DNA of 64,000 bases from Strongylocentrotus droebachiensis (GCA_035222895.1 JAVYIG010007185.1:41851-105850); one strand, 5' to 3'. Shown: positions 28,001 to 42,700, counted from the first letter of the stretch. Notes: generated from the letters alone by a model not told the origin. Made by a program: numbers and translations.

Positions 28001-30669
28001 ATAACTTATTTCATAATGATTTATTCACTCCAGATACCCTCAATTATGGATTATCATCATTTATTTGGTATTTCTTGTTTCGGTTTTTTGGTGGGTAGCC
28101 GCCATGAAATGTTTAAAACATGTTACGAAAGATAGGTCCTGCAGTTCATATATTTTCTGCTACTTCAAATTGAAAGTTGTTTCGGACGTTACAAAATTGT
28201 TTACGGAAAATGAGACAACTTTTTCAAATTTTGAATATATTTATAATATAAGCGCTACTACAATTAAATTATATTTTCTTTTAATTTAATGACTTGGAGT
28301 AACTAATAAGCTTATTCAAACCATAAACAATCTCATTAAATGATTGTTCTAGTGGAGTAAATGAGAGCCTACATTGTTTACGGAAAATGTAACGTCCGAA
28401 ACACCATTTTCAATTGCACTGTTCTATCAAAATACAGGAGTTAATTCAGATTACTGTTAACTTTCTTTAAGATCCACCCATGCTCATTAATCATCAATAG
28501 AAAAAAAACGTATTGCTTGTGGGTATATATTTTTTTCGGCTCCAACCAAAAAGGTATGTCAATTTTGTTACAAAATTCCGTAAACAATTGGCTGTTCAGG
28601 GATACCTCATGCACATAAAGCAACGCTGACATTTTTTCGTTAAGCTATGGGAGGTTAACCTAGGTCCATGCTACAAGAAAAAGTTGTAACTGATTTCTAA
28701 TTCTTTATCTTTGTAAAGTTTCAGGCTGTCAAAGGGTCATTAAGCTATTTGGTCATAGTTAAAAAAAAAACAGTGCCCTATGTGCAACAACAGTCAAAAA
28801 TTTTGTGGTCAAAACAACACATACCGGTACTAATTGTACATACATGTATGGGACTACAATGACTATATCAGTTAATGTACAATGGTACAGGACATTTCTA
28901 GAACTCTACACATCTTACCGAAAATGTTAGGTTGCATTGTTAACATGAAGACAAAAATAAACTTCATTAAACTTATAGATCTAGATCTAAGTTCGTGCCA
29001 TTGCATCGCTAAAAGAAAGGACCGTTACGGAGCTACTGCGCATCAGGACAAAATTTGTATCCATTTTCAGGCAATCTCGAATTACACCATACATTGTGGT
29101 AGGTAATCTGCCTGTGATACAGTACTACATGTAGCTTCAAAATCAATGAAGATTCGCTAAATTTCCTTTTTTACCTGTACAAAATGTCAAAGTTGGGGGT
29201 GCGGCCTATGCGGTGCTGCAGCCTTATCGCCGGCAAATACGGTAAAACTGTCAATGGTGGTGTATTTGGTCAAAGGATCAAACATTGTTGATGACAGCAA
29301 TTGTACATATGAGCTGCTTGGTTTGTAAAATAAGAACACAGACATGTCTTTGAATACCTTGTTGTAGGTTTTCAAAGAGTTATCAGTACTTACTTGCTGC
29401 TGTAAAGGTCCCGGTGACAGGGCTCTCTTTATCCCCACTCACGCTGGTCACAGTGATGTTATAGGGATCTCCTGCCATTGATACGTTACAAGTTGCTTCA
29501 AAAGTATGGCCTGTTGCATCAGCAGGTAAGAGGGTGATGTCATTGGTACCGTCAGCACCACAGTCTACATTGAAGGAATCTTCTTCCCCCACAGGATCAT
29601 CCCACTGCACAGTTATCTGCCTGGTTGTGATTCCACCTTCTTCTACATGTAGAACCACAGTGTTCGGATCTGCGCAAAAAAATGATTCATGAAATAAAAT
29701 TTGATACGTTCAGTAACTTCAGTTTAATAACCACAATCAAGGTCCATGACAATGGTACAGAATTACCGGTAGTTTAACTTACATTAACAACTGTTCAAAA
29801 GAAATTGCAAAATGATATTGAATTTGAATGATTACAAGTAGTACCAGATGGTATATGACACTTATAATCAACTAACAATATAGTCCAGCCATTGGAAGAG
29901 CAGGAACATGCACAAAATAAAAAATAAATAGTGGAAGAATGACTACTGCATGGTCTCAGCTTAAAATTAATCTTCATATTGATATAATTAATTTCTCTTT
30001 GAACATTCTTTATTACACACCATCAATTAATAAAACAAAAAAACATGTGTGAGTGTGTGAGGTAGGTGTGTGAGTGAGTAATGGAGCATTGGTGCGAGAT
30101 GTGTGTGTGCATGTGTGGATATGTGTGTTCCAGAGATAGTATAATTTCACACGCTAGGGTTCATGTGTAAGTGTGTGGGTGTGTGTGAGGAGGGGGGGGG
30201 GGGGGGGGGGTAAAGGAGTATGTGTGTGTGTGTGTGTGTATGTGGGTGTGAATATGTGGGTTCGGATGATAGTACAATTTCACCCATAACTAATACTGAT
30301 AGGGTTCATGTGTGAGGTGTGTGTGAGCACGGGTGGGATGTGGGTGAGTTTGTTGATGGGTGAGTGGATGTGGCTGGATACATGTTTAAATAGATGGATA
30401 CAATTTCACCCACAACTGTTTTACTGTTCAGTTCCACGTTTAAAATTTTAAATGTGAGAAATATGAGTGATGTGATGTGGGTGGATAAAGGTGGGGCTAC
30501 ATGTACATTCCCTTTATATTCATTCCATTTCTTTTATATTTATTAATCCATTGTACATTCACAAATGGAAATTCTTTTGCTCACATTAATAGAAGGCTCA
30601 AGTAGTTAATAATAACAAGAACATAAAACAATTGATGAACAATATTGTGATATACATATTTGTTGATAT

Positions 30670-30709
<40 letters not shown>

Positions 30710-33700
30710 CATACAATAATTTCAAGGGTAATTTACACATACTATGTATAATATGTATAATATGTAAAGGGTGTATATCGCTTTGTAAACGCAGATTGTT
30801 ATCATCATTATTAATATTGTTTTAACAAAAAGGAGGGTATTTGCAAAGTGAAATGATGATCTCTTGTTTCATATTAACTTGTTGTTCTCCTCTGATCTCA
30901 TGCAAACTGTCTGATATATGATCATTCATGAGAAAATCTTATATACACATTGTACGTCTCCATGTAAACATGTGGAATCAAAATGGAGAAATTGAAAATG
31001 ATATATGTATATATGATTGGTGACTCTTCAAGAAGTAAATCAGATTTTTAAAGAGTATATATAAACCAAATGAGAAAAATAATATTTGTTAAACATGATT
31101 TGGGACATATATGTTAATGTTAAGTGAAGTCACACACAAACAGATGATACACAGAAGCACTTTTTTTACCTCTACAATAGGTAGATTTATAGGCAGTGTC
31201 ATTGTGCACAAAATCATATAAAATGTGAACTCTCGTCATAGCTTGCACTGCTCTGCTTTTAAAAATTGGAAGTAAAAGTTTGCAAACCAAGATAGACTTC
31301 CATACTCTATACATGATGTATAATGTCTATGGAATAATGTGGTCATTGGTATAACCAGGCATCTGTCTGGTTTAACCACCATGTATTTATTACAAGCACA
31401 TGACTGTATATATTTGAATAAGATGAGCATTTGTTGATTCTTGGATATTTCCTTGATAATCAGAAAGCAAGTCAAACCTATGACACTTGAGCTTTGGACC
31501 AGGAAATAAAATAAAATGTTCCACAAAAGAACAGCAATCATTGGGAACCACTGTTTTTAGTTTTAAAGGGATCGTTTACAAATGTTAAATCTGAGATGCA
31601 CAGCCCTATGTGTTATCAGTGTCTGGGATATGGTGTAATATTGAAGCCCTAAAAAAAAATCGCGCTTCAAACTGATCAAGAAGTGCCTCAAAAAAGTTTA
31701 AAAACCTTTGAGTGACCGGTTTTACCATATTCTATACCATTTACCATATTCGTTTTCCCCAATAGACTGTAGTGTTATGAAAACCGTTAGCCAAACTCAA
31801 AATTTGGTTTCGATTTCCCATCATAAATATCTTGATAATCAGACAGGCGATCGGCTGGGAAAAGCCATGGGGTTTCTGACTGACCTAAAGGTTTATAATT
31901 ATGATTGCAGCATGAGCTAAATCAAGGATTTTTTTTAAAGGATCTAAGACAAAGTTACCGGATTCCTTTAAGTATGTTGCTTCTGCCTCTTCAAGTATTA
32001 CATTTCCTTTATTTTGGCAATCAGGAACATAACATAACTTTCTGGAAATTTCATTTAATCAGAGTCTATGCTTCTTTTCATTTTCCTTTCTCCTTATACA
32101 CAAAGTACACGATACATGTAATTGGTGTATTTTGAGAACGATCTACACAGAAAGAAATTCCCTGAATGTTGTTGAAAATGCTTTATGTATTTATCTTCCT
32201 TTTTTCCAACTAATATTGACAGTTATATGCCACATTGTATCCATTTTGTTTTTGTTTCTCTATTCACCACGGTGTAATTATTTAATGATATGTTAACACA
32301 TACTATGTTCCCCTTTTGCATATATTTGCATGCTTTTAATCAACAGTATGTATCTGACAATGTATTGTTTGTAATTTATGGAATGGACCTTTAGACAGAT
32401 AGGCCTTAATTGTGCAATTAAAACAGATGTACAAAGAGTGGGAAAGCCCACAATCTTTTCCTTAACACATGCCTCTTTATCTCAAGGAGGGAGTTGTTTC
32501 ACATGAAACCAAAATTCAAAAGAATTATCATCTCCAATTTCCCCTAATATTGGACTTATCAATACTAAAACTCCTCTTCAAACTCAATTGAAACCTCTTC
32601 CAATAAGTTTCCTAATAAACATCTGCAACAAAAACATTAGCTATATGTTCGCAAGGGACCCTCTTAGTTTTAAAATTTGCGGAACCTCCAAGTTATTAAC
32701 AACAAACGACTATTACCATGATGGAGGTTTACAAGGGCCCCCAAAGTGAGTATTAAAGTCATTTTAACTACAAAAGTTAATTGTGTCTACATGGCACATA
32801 CTAATAATAATGGTGTCTTCTTATATAGTGCACATGTCCGTCACGTTGTGATGCTCCTGGCACTGCCCCGATTATTACCCTGGCTTTAGCAAGGCAGCCA
32901 CTACAGCGCTCTTGCATTTCAAGGAATGAATTCCTGCCAGGTACCCATTTACATCACCTGGGTTGAGTGTGGCAAATGTAAATGAATGTCTGGCCAAAGA
33001 ACATTAGTGCTGCGGCAGGACTCGAACCGTAAAACTTGTGATTGACAGTCCGGCGACGTATCCACTCGACCACGACACCTCTACATACCATGGTATGTTA
33101 TTTTAAGTGAGGACCATCCGCTGCTGGTAGTTATCACGGTAACTTTAAGATTGCTCGTGGTTAATCACTTTAGGTAAACCTAACATTTAGTAGCCATGAA
33201 TGCGTCCATATGGTCCCCTACTACAAGATAACTTTGAAGTTTAAAACTGCAACCTAAACTTAAAGACCCACCCACACTACTTATAACTACTTGCGCCCTC
33301 TATATAGCAAACAATGCCTAATCTGTGACCATTGGTCCCCCATGCTCCTCTTTTTTTCATGTTAATTGAGAGCTTATTTGGTGAGATAACCACTTGTCAG
33401 TGACAATGCAAGGAGGTCTAATCCATCCTGGCCAAACTAGTGCGGTGGGGCTTTAAAGTTAATGGACCGCTGTGTGAACATAACTAATACAAATTAAATG
33501 AAATCTTTCAGTATCAGTTGCAGTTGCAGCACCGGGGACAAAGGGATACATTTGTTTCCATTTAAATAATGAAGGCTCATATTATGATGTTTCATTGTAA
33601 TAAGTAGTGTAAATGATCAATTTACAAAGTATTCTTTTTTCACGAATAATTGAAACTAATCTTTGTATGATGGTTGTTACAAGTGGACCATTAATTCAAG

Positions 33701-36700
33701 CAGATCCCGAGAATAATGAAGCACCAATGCAACTTGGAGCCTCTTTTTACTGAAGAGCATACTTCAAAATGAAACATGCATATTACCCTCTAAAATGAAG
33801 TCCTGTATTAGAAGGTCAAACAAATGAATGCTCCATCACAAGATTAAAGTATTCAAACATGTCAATCTACTTCATGAATTCTCCAAGATGCAAGGCTACA
33901 GATTTTCATATCTGACTTATCAACCTGTCGCAAATTGGAAGAACAAAACCAAGCTTTTCTCTGGCCTAATGAATCATATTAGATTTAATCAATTTCTGTC
34001 AAAATGATGACATAAACAATTCACTGAGTGGCTAAAAAGAGCATTGTTGAACTAAAAAAAACAATTGATTTCTTTAAACGCATTATTTAAGCAGCATAAA
34101 CTACCTACAAGCATGGCACTACATGTGTTAAAACCCAAAAGACTGGCTAGCTTCTTTAAAAAAACAGCCCTGAATTAATCAATCAATTAAGTAAATCAAA
34201 TAAGTCAATTATTTTTGTTAAAAGAGTGACATTGAAATGGATGAATCTCCCAATCACTTCTAAGTACAACATCTATATGATGGTGAAAAAACAGGGTGGG
34301 GGGGGGGGGGGGTGGGGGAACGTATTTCTTAAAGAGAAAGATGGTATCAAGGTGGATGAAATATAAGGCACAACAGCTAGATAAATCAGTGAAATTTTCA
34401 GAAAATCTGGTAAAGGACTGGAAAGCTTTGTAGAATTTTACACTGTGGCAGATTAAACACAACACTGTGTTTAATATGAACCTTTACAGCGCCTCTCCTG
34501 TATGTTCAGTAAAAATGTTGCTTTTTTTTTTTGATTTTTTTTCTTCCCCCACAGCAATTATTTCATTATACCTCTGCCATGGATATATCATTGTACACAG
34601 GGTTATCAAAATGCAGGAAATTATAAATGAATGATATAAAAAAAAATTAATAACTTTTAAAAATTGCTAACAGATAAATCACAGTCACCATTTACTTTCG
34701 ACTGATTACTTTCATTAATTTCTTATCTAATATCAGATTTTTCTTAATTTCAACGTGGACTTCTCCTTTATTGTAATGAACTTTATAACAAGTAGAATAT
34801 GACGTTGAATTAAATGTTGAATGGTTGCTAGATCATACTACAAACAAATCCCAGATGATATGCAAGTGATGAAGTGCTGTCGAAGATGTACATGTGGGTG
34901 CTGAAGATGGGTTACTGGGTTGTGCTGCATGGGGACCAGTGAAATATTGCAAAATGGTCCAAGGATCAGCGAAATACTGTAAGAAGATGCATGAAAATAA
35001 TACAATCTGATGCCAAAGGAAGCTCCCAACTTACTGGTGTACAACACAGTTTCTGAAGTCACATTCTTACTACCACTGACAGAAACCACAGAGAACTTAT
35101 AACCAGTCCCTGCGATGGGTAGACTCTCACAAGACACTTCGTAGGTGATGTTGCTTCCCACATTGCTAATTTCCTCGGGAGCTGTATCATTTTCATAACA
35201 AAACACCTGGAAAGAGTCTATCTCTCCTTCCGGATGGTTCCAAGTGGCAACGAAGGATGAATTTGTAGCATCACCTGCTTCAATATGTACCATATTAGGT
35301 ACTACAAAACAGTTTGGAAAATGAATGATTGTTATTAAACAAAAGAGAGGAACATGTTTAATTACATTTAGATCCAGATCTACAGGCACATACTAACATT
35401 CTGTCTAAAATCACTGAAACCCCAAAAAACAATAATACAGAGGAAAAGTACATTCCAATACAATTTCATGAAATAAAACGGAATAGATAAATAAATAAAT
35501 ACATTTGAATGAGCTCTCAATGATACTTTTTATTATCTATTTTTATTTTGGGGGGTATTTTTTATCCAGGGTGGACTCATTTGACACTGTTATCCTTAAG
35601 GGCCCTGCAAACATAAACACATGAAATAAAGCATAAAACAATTCACATTTTCATGTTAATTTTTTTTTTGGGGGGGGGGGGGGAGGGGGTTATAAATGTG
35701 TCTTTGAATTGCTTTCAAACCTAAGACCTTCCTTTCAGTCATTTTCAGAGGTTTTCGGAAAGAATTTGAGGTGGACATGCATGTAGAGGGCTGTTACCCG
35801 GTATGTGGAGGGGCTACACCGGGTACCTTCCAGAGTCTTACTGGACACTTTTCATTTGTCAAAAATCGTGTTTGGACTGAGGATTTCTGAATGAATTGAG
35901 AGTGTTAAGAGGGCTATTTAGTGATGGCGCCTTTGGGCTGCCAGCAGGCACTAGACATTGACAATTTTTAGAGAACTTACAAGCTGTGATGGTGATGGTA
36001 GTATCATTACTGCTTTCAACTCCACTCTGTGACGTGACAGTGATAGTGTAGTCTGCCCCGGCAGTAGATAGTCCCACACAAGATGCCTGGTAGACGGCAC
36101 TCCCATTTTCCGCTATTGGTGAAGGTGGGGCTTCTGTACCATCTGAACATGAGACAATGTATTGGTCTACAACCCCTGAACTAGGCCTGTTCCACTGGGC
36201 TGAGATGGACTCTTTTGTGGCTCCGGATTCGGCTAGATTCAACACGGGAGAAGGTTCTGCAGAAAAAAATAATAATAAAAATATATTCAAAATTCTCAGC
36301 TCTACCTAAAACTATCGGATAGCATGTTGTGTCCTCTGGAAAAAGACACTATATGAATAAGATTATTATTATCATTATCATTATCATTATTACTATTAAC
36401 ATTATTATCATTTTATTTTAATGATCATTGTCCTTTATATTTATTAACATTATTATTATTTTATATAATTCATCATTGTCCTTTATATAATTATCATCAT
36501 CATTATTATTATCATGAATATTGCTATTATTATCATTCTCATCATCTTTATTATTATTATTATCATGAATATTGCTATTATTATCATTCTCATCATCTTT
36601 ATTATTATTATCATTATCACTCTTTATTTAAACATTGTTTTTTGAGAGGACAGTATATTGAAATGAAGTCATACATGTACTTTAGGCAGAGCTGCCAACC

Positions 36701-39700
36701 TCCAGAACAGAAAATCAGTAACCATATAAGGCTCAAAATCAGTAATTTGGGGAATAAATCAGTAATTTCCTATGCGGCGCCATGAATCTTAAAAGAATGG
36801 CAAGCGGACGCATGCGCACATGATTATCTGAAATTTGTTGTGATTTTACTCCCACAAAGTTGCTAAATATTGATTTTCAGTTCATCACAACACATAAGTT
36901 TTCAATGAAAAATTGGCTTATATTAAGAGAATACTTGATAATTTTCCATCTTTCTCATGCAGCGAGTGCTGGATGGCCACCATACTGTACAGCACTTGCT
37001 ACGATAGATCCCTATGCGCAAAAAAAAAAACAACCAAAAAACAACGTAATTTTTAGACAACATTCCGTACTGCCGTAATGGTCGTTAATTTCTGTACCAA
37101 TTACGGGAAATCCATACTAGTTGGCAGCTCTGTTTAGGTCCCTACTTTACTAATTCACTTAAAACCAACCCCTGATCTAAAATCATGTTAAAAAAGGAAA
37201 ATGTAGACCTCAGATTAACTTCCTTTATTAAACCCTATTTTGAAAAAAATGCTTAAAATCAAGCGTTGGGTTTAAAATTTAGTAGAATATGAGCTGATAC
37301 ATGCATGTCCATTAATGTTGAGACTTACTTGTTCTACCCTGTTCACTGTCATCACGAGTGTCATCAGTACCATTTTGGGCAGTGACCGTCACATTATAGA
37401 GCGTCCCTGGTGTTAAAGCAGGGATGGTATGCTCAGTCGCTGTTCCGCCAAGAACACCTGATGTGTCGCTGCCAGAGCCGTCAGGTAGAGACCATGTGAC
37501 CACATAACCTGTAGCATCAGCTGAAGGAGTCCATGTCACTTTCAGAGAGTCAGTGGTTCCTTCATTTTCCACGGAGACAATAGCTTTACGTGCAGAAAAA
37601 GTGGAAAGAGCAAGGTAACATTTATATTTGTAACTATTCTTGATTTAGTCAGATCAATTCTGCCCCCCAAAAAAAATACTTCAGTGTAACTGAGTCTAGA
37701 ATTTGGAACAATGTACCATGCTCAATTTGAACAGGAGAAAATCTATCCACATTAAAAATAAAACCTAATAACCCATCTTTCCATGTTATTTTGCACAGAG
37801 CTTGTTTTTGTCTATATTTTATGCTGTTTTCATAGTACATGTACAGTACAGTACATGTAAGTGGCTATAAGTGGTATACATTTGTTTACATCAATTCGTC
37901 AAAACAATAAAAAGTATACATAATTAAAGAAATTAAAACCTTATAACCTATTGCGTTCGCATCCTACAGTGTACCCAATTAACACCTGGGTGTAGAGGAG
38001 CAATGTGGATAAAATGCCATGCTCAAGGACATAAGTAACGTGCCGAGACTTGAACCCAGACCTTTGCATTTCCAGTCAGGCTATTAAACCACTCGACAAC
38101 ACCATGATAGATACCACTCTTCCGGAAATTTAATGTGGTATATGAAATACTCTCGAAATTATTCATTGTGCTCAAGAAGGAAGTTTGTACATAGAAATAA
38201 TTAGCTCTCAGATTTATGTTCAAGGCTATCTCTTGTAAAAATACTTCTGAAGAAGTAAAGATACAACATGTTCATAGCTGCGTTTACACTGCAACCAAAA
38301 ATTGTTGATTTTTCTCACATAGTCACATTCTGTTTTCTTTGCCGGTAGTTGCATACTAGAGTGTCTGTAGTGTTTTTTTTTAATGCCTGCCAAAGCTTCA
38401 CCGATTTTTGCAGTGTAAATGCAACATACCAAAGTTTGTTCACATGACTCTCCTCGCTTCTATGCTAACGCATGTATGGCATCGACTAGTCCCGCATGCG
38501 CACTAATACCCAAAATTCAGTATGAACAAACTTCAACGTTTTTTATGGGTTTTTTCCTGTAGTGTAAATGGTGTTATGATTTTTCAAAACGGTGTTTGGG
38601 ATGTGTAAATGGGCCTTATGTTATACAAAAAATCAATGTAATCTATTGTATGAACATGTCATGACATGTAGAGCATGGGAGAGTTGAGTATTAATGTTTT
38701 ACACTCATCCCATTAAGAATCTTACCCTTCATTAAAAAAAAATATTGCCCACAAAGTTGGAATAAATACATACAGCTATTTCTCTTTCTTTACATGTACA
38801 TGTAGCTTAGCAATGAAGATTGGGTATCTAAATGGGGGATAGAGCTACCATCTGTCTTTGAATGACAATAAATCTTTTTTTAAATCATTCAATTCAATTC
38901 AATTCGTATTTCTTTTCATTTCCAACAGAAAGATAAACAAAGGCATAACAGATATTATTACAGAAAATATGAAAAAATGTATGTACATTTAATCATTTTT
39001 TATCTTGATAAGTAAACAAATACATTGTACACATAATAAAATTATTACAACAAATTCTTAATTTCTGAGGAAATGGGGGGATCCACTAAAAAGCAGTGCT
39101 TGTACACTGTAGTTTGTGGATCCCCCAGAAAAAATAAAATTGTTTCAAATTGTGCCTACGAAGACTTGGAAAACAAAAAACAATATTATAAAACAACCAC
39201 GAAACGACAAGGAAAAGGAAAACGGCTAAAAGAAAAAGGGAAAGGGGGAAAAAGGAAGAAGGAAGAAGGAAGAAGCAGGACAAATCATGACAGAAGAAGA
39301 GGTAGTTGTATTGGTGATTCTGGGAAGGTAAGTTCATAAGACCAAATAAATATTCAAATAATCGAGCAGATGATGAAGACCTTAATAAAACATTAAGATG
39401 ATTACCAGCTGTTATCAGATTATTATTGTACAATGTATATTACTATAAGATTTGAGCAAAAATATTTTTAGTTTTATCTTGAAAGAATTTAGGGATGGAC
39501 TATTTTTAATATCTTCACTAGGCGTGTCTGCACTATCTCGAGATTGCCAAATATCCAGCTATTTAAATTATCCCGATCGCAAACTATCCAGCTTATTTGC
39601 GTCTTCATTAGACCGAAGTAGCAAATTAGCTGGATAGTTGGTCGGGATAATATCCCAAGATATCTCGGTCTAGTTTGCGGTTTTCCGTGTTTACTCGAGG

Positions 39701-42700
39701 TCAGTGGTTGCGAGGTCAGCGCCGAGCGGTATAGATCGCATGTGCGAACCGGAAATCGTTGTGCATGATGGGATCGGGATAATTGACTACGTACTTCGGT
39801 CTAATGAAGACGGTCGCAAACTATCCCGCTAGTTCGGAAATAGAAGGATATTTTGCAAACTAGACCGAGATATCTTGGGATATTATCCCGACCAACTATC
39901 CAGCTAATTTGCCACTTCGGTCTAATGAAGACGCAAATAGCTGGATAGTTTCGATCTGGATAGTTCAAAATAGCTGGATATTTGGCAATCTCGAGATAGT
40001 GCAGACACGCCTACTTAGAAAATTCCAAAATCTAGGACCATTATAACATGAGCGTCAGAACCTGACGGATACCGGCGCTATATAAATAACCGTATTATTT
40101 TTTACACCTTTACAGGACCTACATGTACATGTACACTGCATATTATTTGATTCACTGAACTTTAGCTAAACTCCTCCTGTTTTCCTGCTTCCTAAGTTCA
40201 TAGAAGCGCAGACTTCCCCTTTCGTGTGTAATTGTATCATGATATGTACAAGGGGTCATAAAGGGAATTTCCCTCTTTGATAATGTTATACCTAATCTAA
40301 TCTCTTGCATGTTACCACCAAATCTTTAGCATACATACATTTCTGTACTTTGATTCTGGATCTTCTTAATCTAAGCCCACTTAACAAATAAAATTAAATG
40401 ACCTCTAACACATCTGTTCTGATTGATGATAATATATTATCTATTATTACCATTATAATTATCATTATAATAATTATTATTTTTACTATTGCCATCATTA
40501 TTATAATTTCCATTAGTATAATAATTATATTCATTATAATTATTACTATCATTATCATCACTTTTATGATCATTACCATCATTCCCATTCTTAACAACTT
40601 TGTTAATATTAGCAGTAGAATTATTATTACCATTATTATTATCATAAGTTTTACTTTATTCTATTATTATTATTATTGTAGGTATAAAAATAACTATTAT
40701 TACTATAATCTATTACCATTATTATTTATCATTATTATTATCATAATGATTTTAAAAAAAAACTATTCAGCAAATCATAAATCAAGAATAATATGAGAAA
40801 AAATGCAACTGTACACTAGAGTCACATGGATGCCATGGGAAAAGAAAAAGATTATCTAAATAACAATACAACTAAGCTCTTCTTTTCAAAACCATATGAC
40901 TTTGCATGAATTAAATCACATAAAATAGTGAGATACAACAAATAATGGAACTAATATAGGACACAAAGAAAAAAGTAATAGGCCAACAAATAATGTTGCC
41001 TCCTGCACATACATGTATACAAACACTGCATTTGTAATAAAGGGACTTTTAATGTGCATAAGTCTCTCGGATAGGGCTTTAAAAAGTAGGCCAATCAGTT
41101 GCTTACATGAACCGGTCGGAATGCATACACATGCTTTCTTTTAGTAGTTAGGCATTGCAACCTTTGAACCTACAGTACACCTATGTTAAAGGGATCGTTT
41201 AACAATGTTAAATCTGAGATACATGGTCCTACATGTTACCAGTGTCTGTGATATGGTGTAATATTGAAGCCTTAAACAAAATTGCGCTTCAAAATGATTA
41301 AGAAGTGCCTCAAAAAAGAAAAAATCTTTGAGTGACCGGTTTTACCATACTCGTTTTCCCCAATAGACTGTAGTGTTATGAAAACCGTTCAGCGAACAGT
41401 TTTCAAAATTTGTAATTCCAATCATTAATATCTTGATAATCAGACAGGCGATTGGTTTGTAAAATTCATGGAGTTCCTGACTGACTTAAAGGTTTATAAT
41501 TATCATTGCAGCATGAGCTAAATCAAGGATTATTTCTAAAGGATCTAAGACAAAGTTACCGGATCCCTTTAATGGGAAATTGGTAAGTTATGATAAAAGC
41601 CTCATAACAGGCATAAAAACGTAAATCACACAAATTTGTTTTAAACCCCGAATCTCCCAGTTCTGAGACAATTTTTGATGTAGTATTTTCTCTTGCTCTT
41701 TGTAATCTATGATTCAATGCGCGAACCTGCCTTGAACCCAACTAGGTTCATGGACCTGGTTATGATTATTGTAATTGTTTTTGTATAAGTACATTTATAG
41801 CTTTAATTTTCTTTGAAATAAAGAAATGATTCATTGAACCATCATCCTTTCTTAAAGATAAAGTTGAGTTCTGGCGATTGCATTTTGAAAGAAAAGGTGT
41901 GGAATGGATCAGAAAGAGTTGATCAAGTAGCATGTAAATATTGGTGTATACTGAAGGACACACTGTTCTGATGGATTCCAGGGGACATGACTCCTTTTAT
42001 AACCCCTCTGAAAAAGTATAATAATGTACATGTACATGTATGTATGTTTGTGTGGGTGGGCGGGTGGGTGTGTGTGTATATGTGTGTTTATTCAAGTAAA
42101 TTTGAAAAATCGCCCCTCAAACAATTAATTGGCCTACAGTATCTGCCTCACATAATGACACATGTCTTCACAATCGTACAGTGGTTATCAATCTACATGA
42201 ACACTTGTGTAAACAACTACACTGTATAACAGGAAGTTCTTTACACAAAATCAAAATCAAAAGAGGGGCGGATTTTACGAACAATGAAAAATAGCACAAT
42301 AGGAGCCTTTTCATGAAGTATTTATGCATGCTTATTTGCTTACATGAATACATGTAAAAATGTGGGGAATTTTTTCTGAGATACACCTGAACTTTTAACC
42401 CATTGCCTACTGGACGGGTAGCTCCTGTATTTTAACCCTATAGGAATGAGAGGATGCAGCAGGCAACAGGTTAATACCAAAACAGAAAATCAGTAATCAC
42501 AAGGCTCAAAATCAGTAATTTGGGGAATAAATCAGTAATTTCCTAAGTGGCGCTATGAATCTATAAAAAAAACGGCATGCCAACACTGCGCGGACGCATG
42601 CGCACATGATTGTTTGAAATTTTGGTGATTTTTCTCACACAAAGTTGCTAAATATTGATTATCAGGTCATGACAACGCATCAGTTTTCCATGAAAAATTG

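Larger units (their letters stand above)
29670..31560. other. Intron with simple repeats only
   Basis: This stretch holds a TG-rich tract, a poly-G run and a TA repeat (separate entries). Otherwise nothing is recognised. Confidence 0.6.

Noticed and set aside
31236-31541. Minus-strand 101-codon frame with a hydrophobic start
   Set aside because: It lies inside an intron between FN3 exons, with no splice support or similarity.
33000-33082. Functional tRNA gene on the minus strand
   Set aside because: Pol III boxes are present, but the acceptor stem does not pair and the sequence continues into a SINE body found elsewhere in the window.
39073-39339. Lys-rich 88-codon plus-strand protein
   Set aside because: Purine-rich low-complexity sequence beginning in a short hairpin; no similarity recognised.
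40398-40796. Long open frames rich in Ile and Asn in ATT repeats (also 7634-7924, 3776-3982)
   Set aside because: They are microsatellite translations without splice context or conserved residues.
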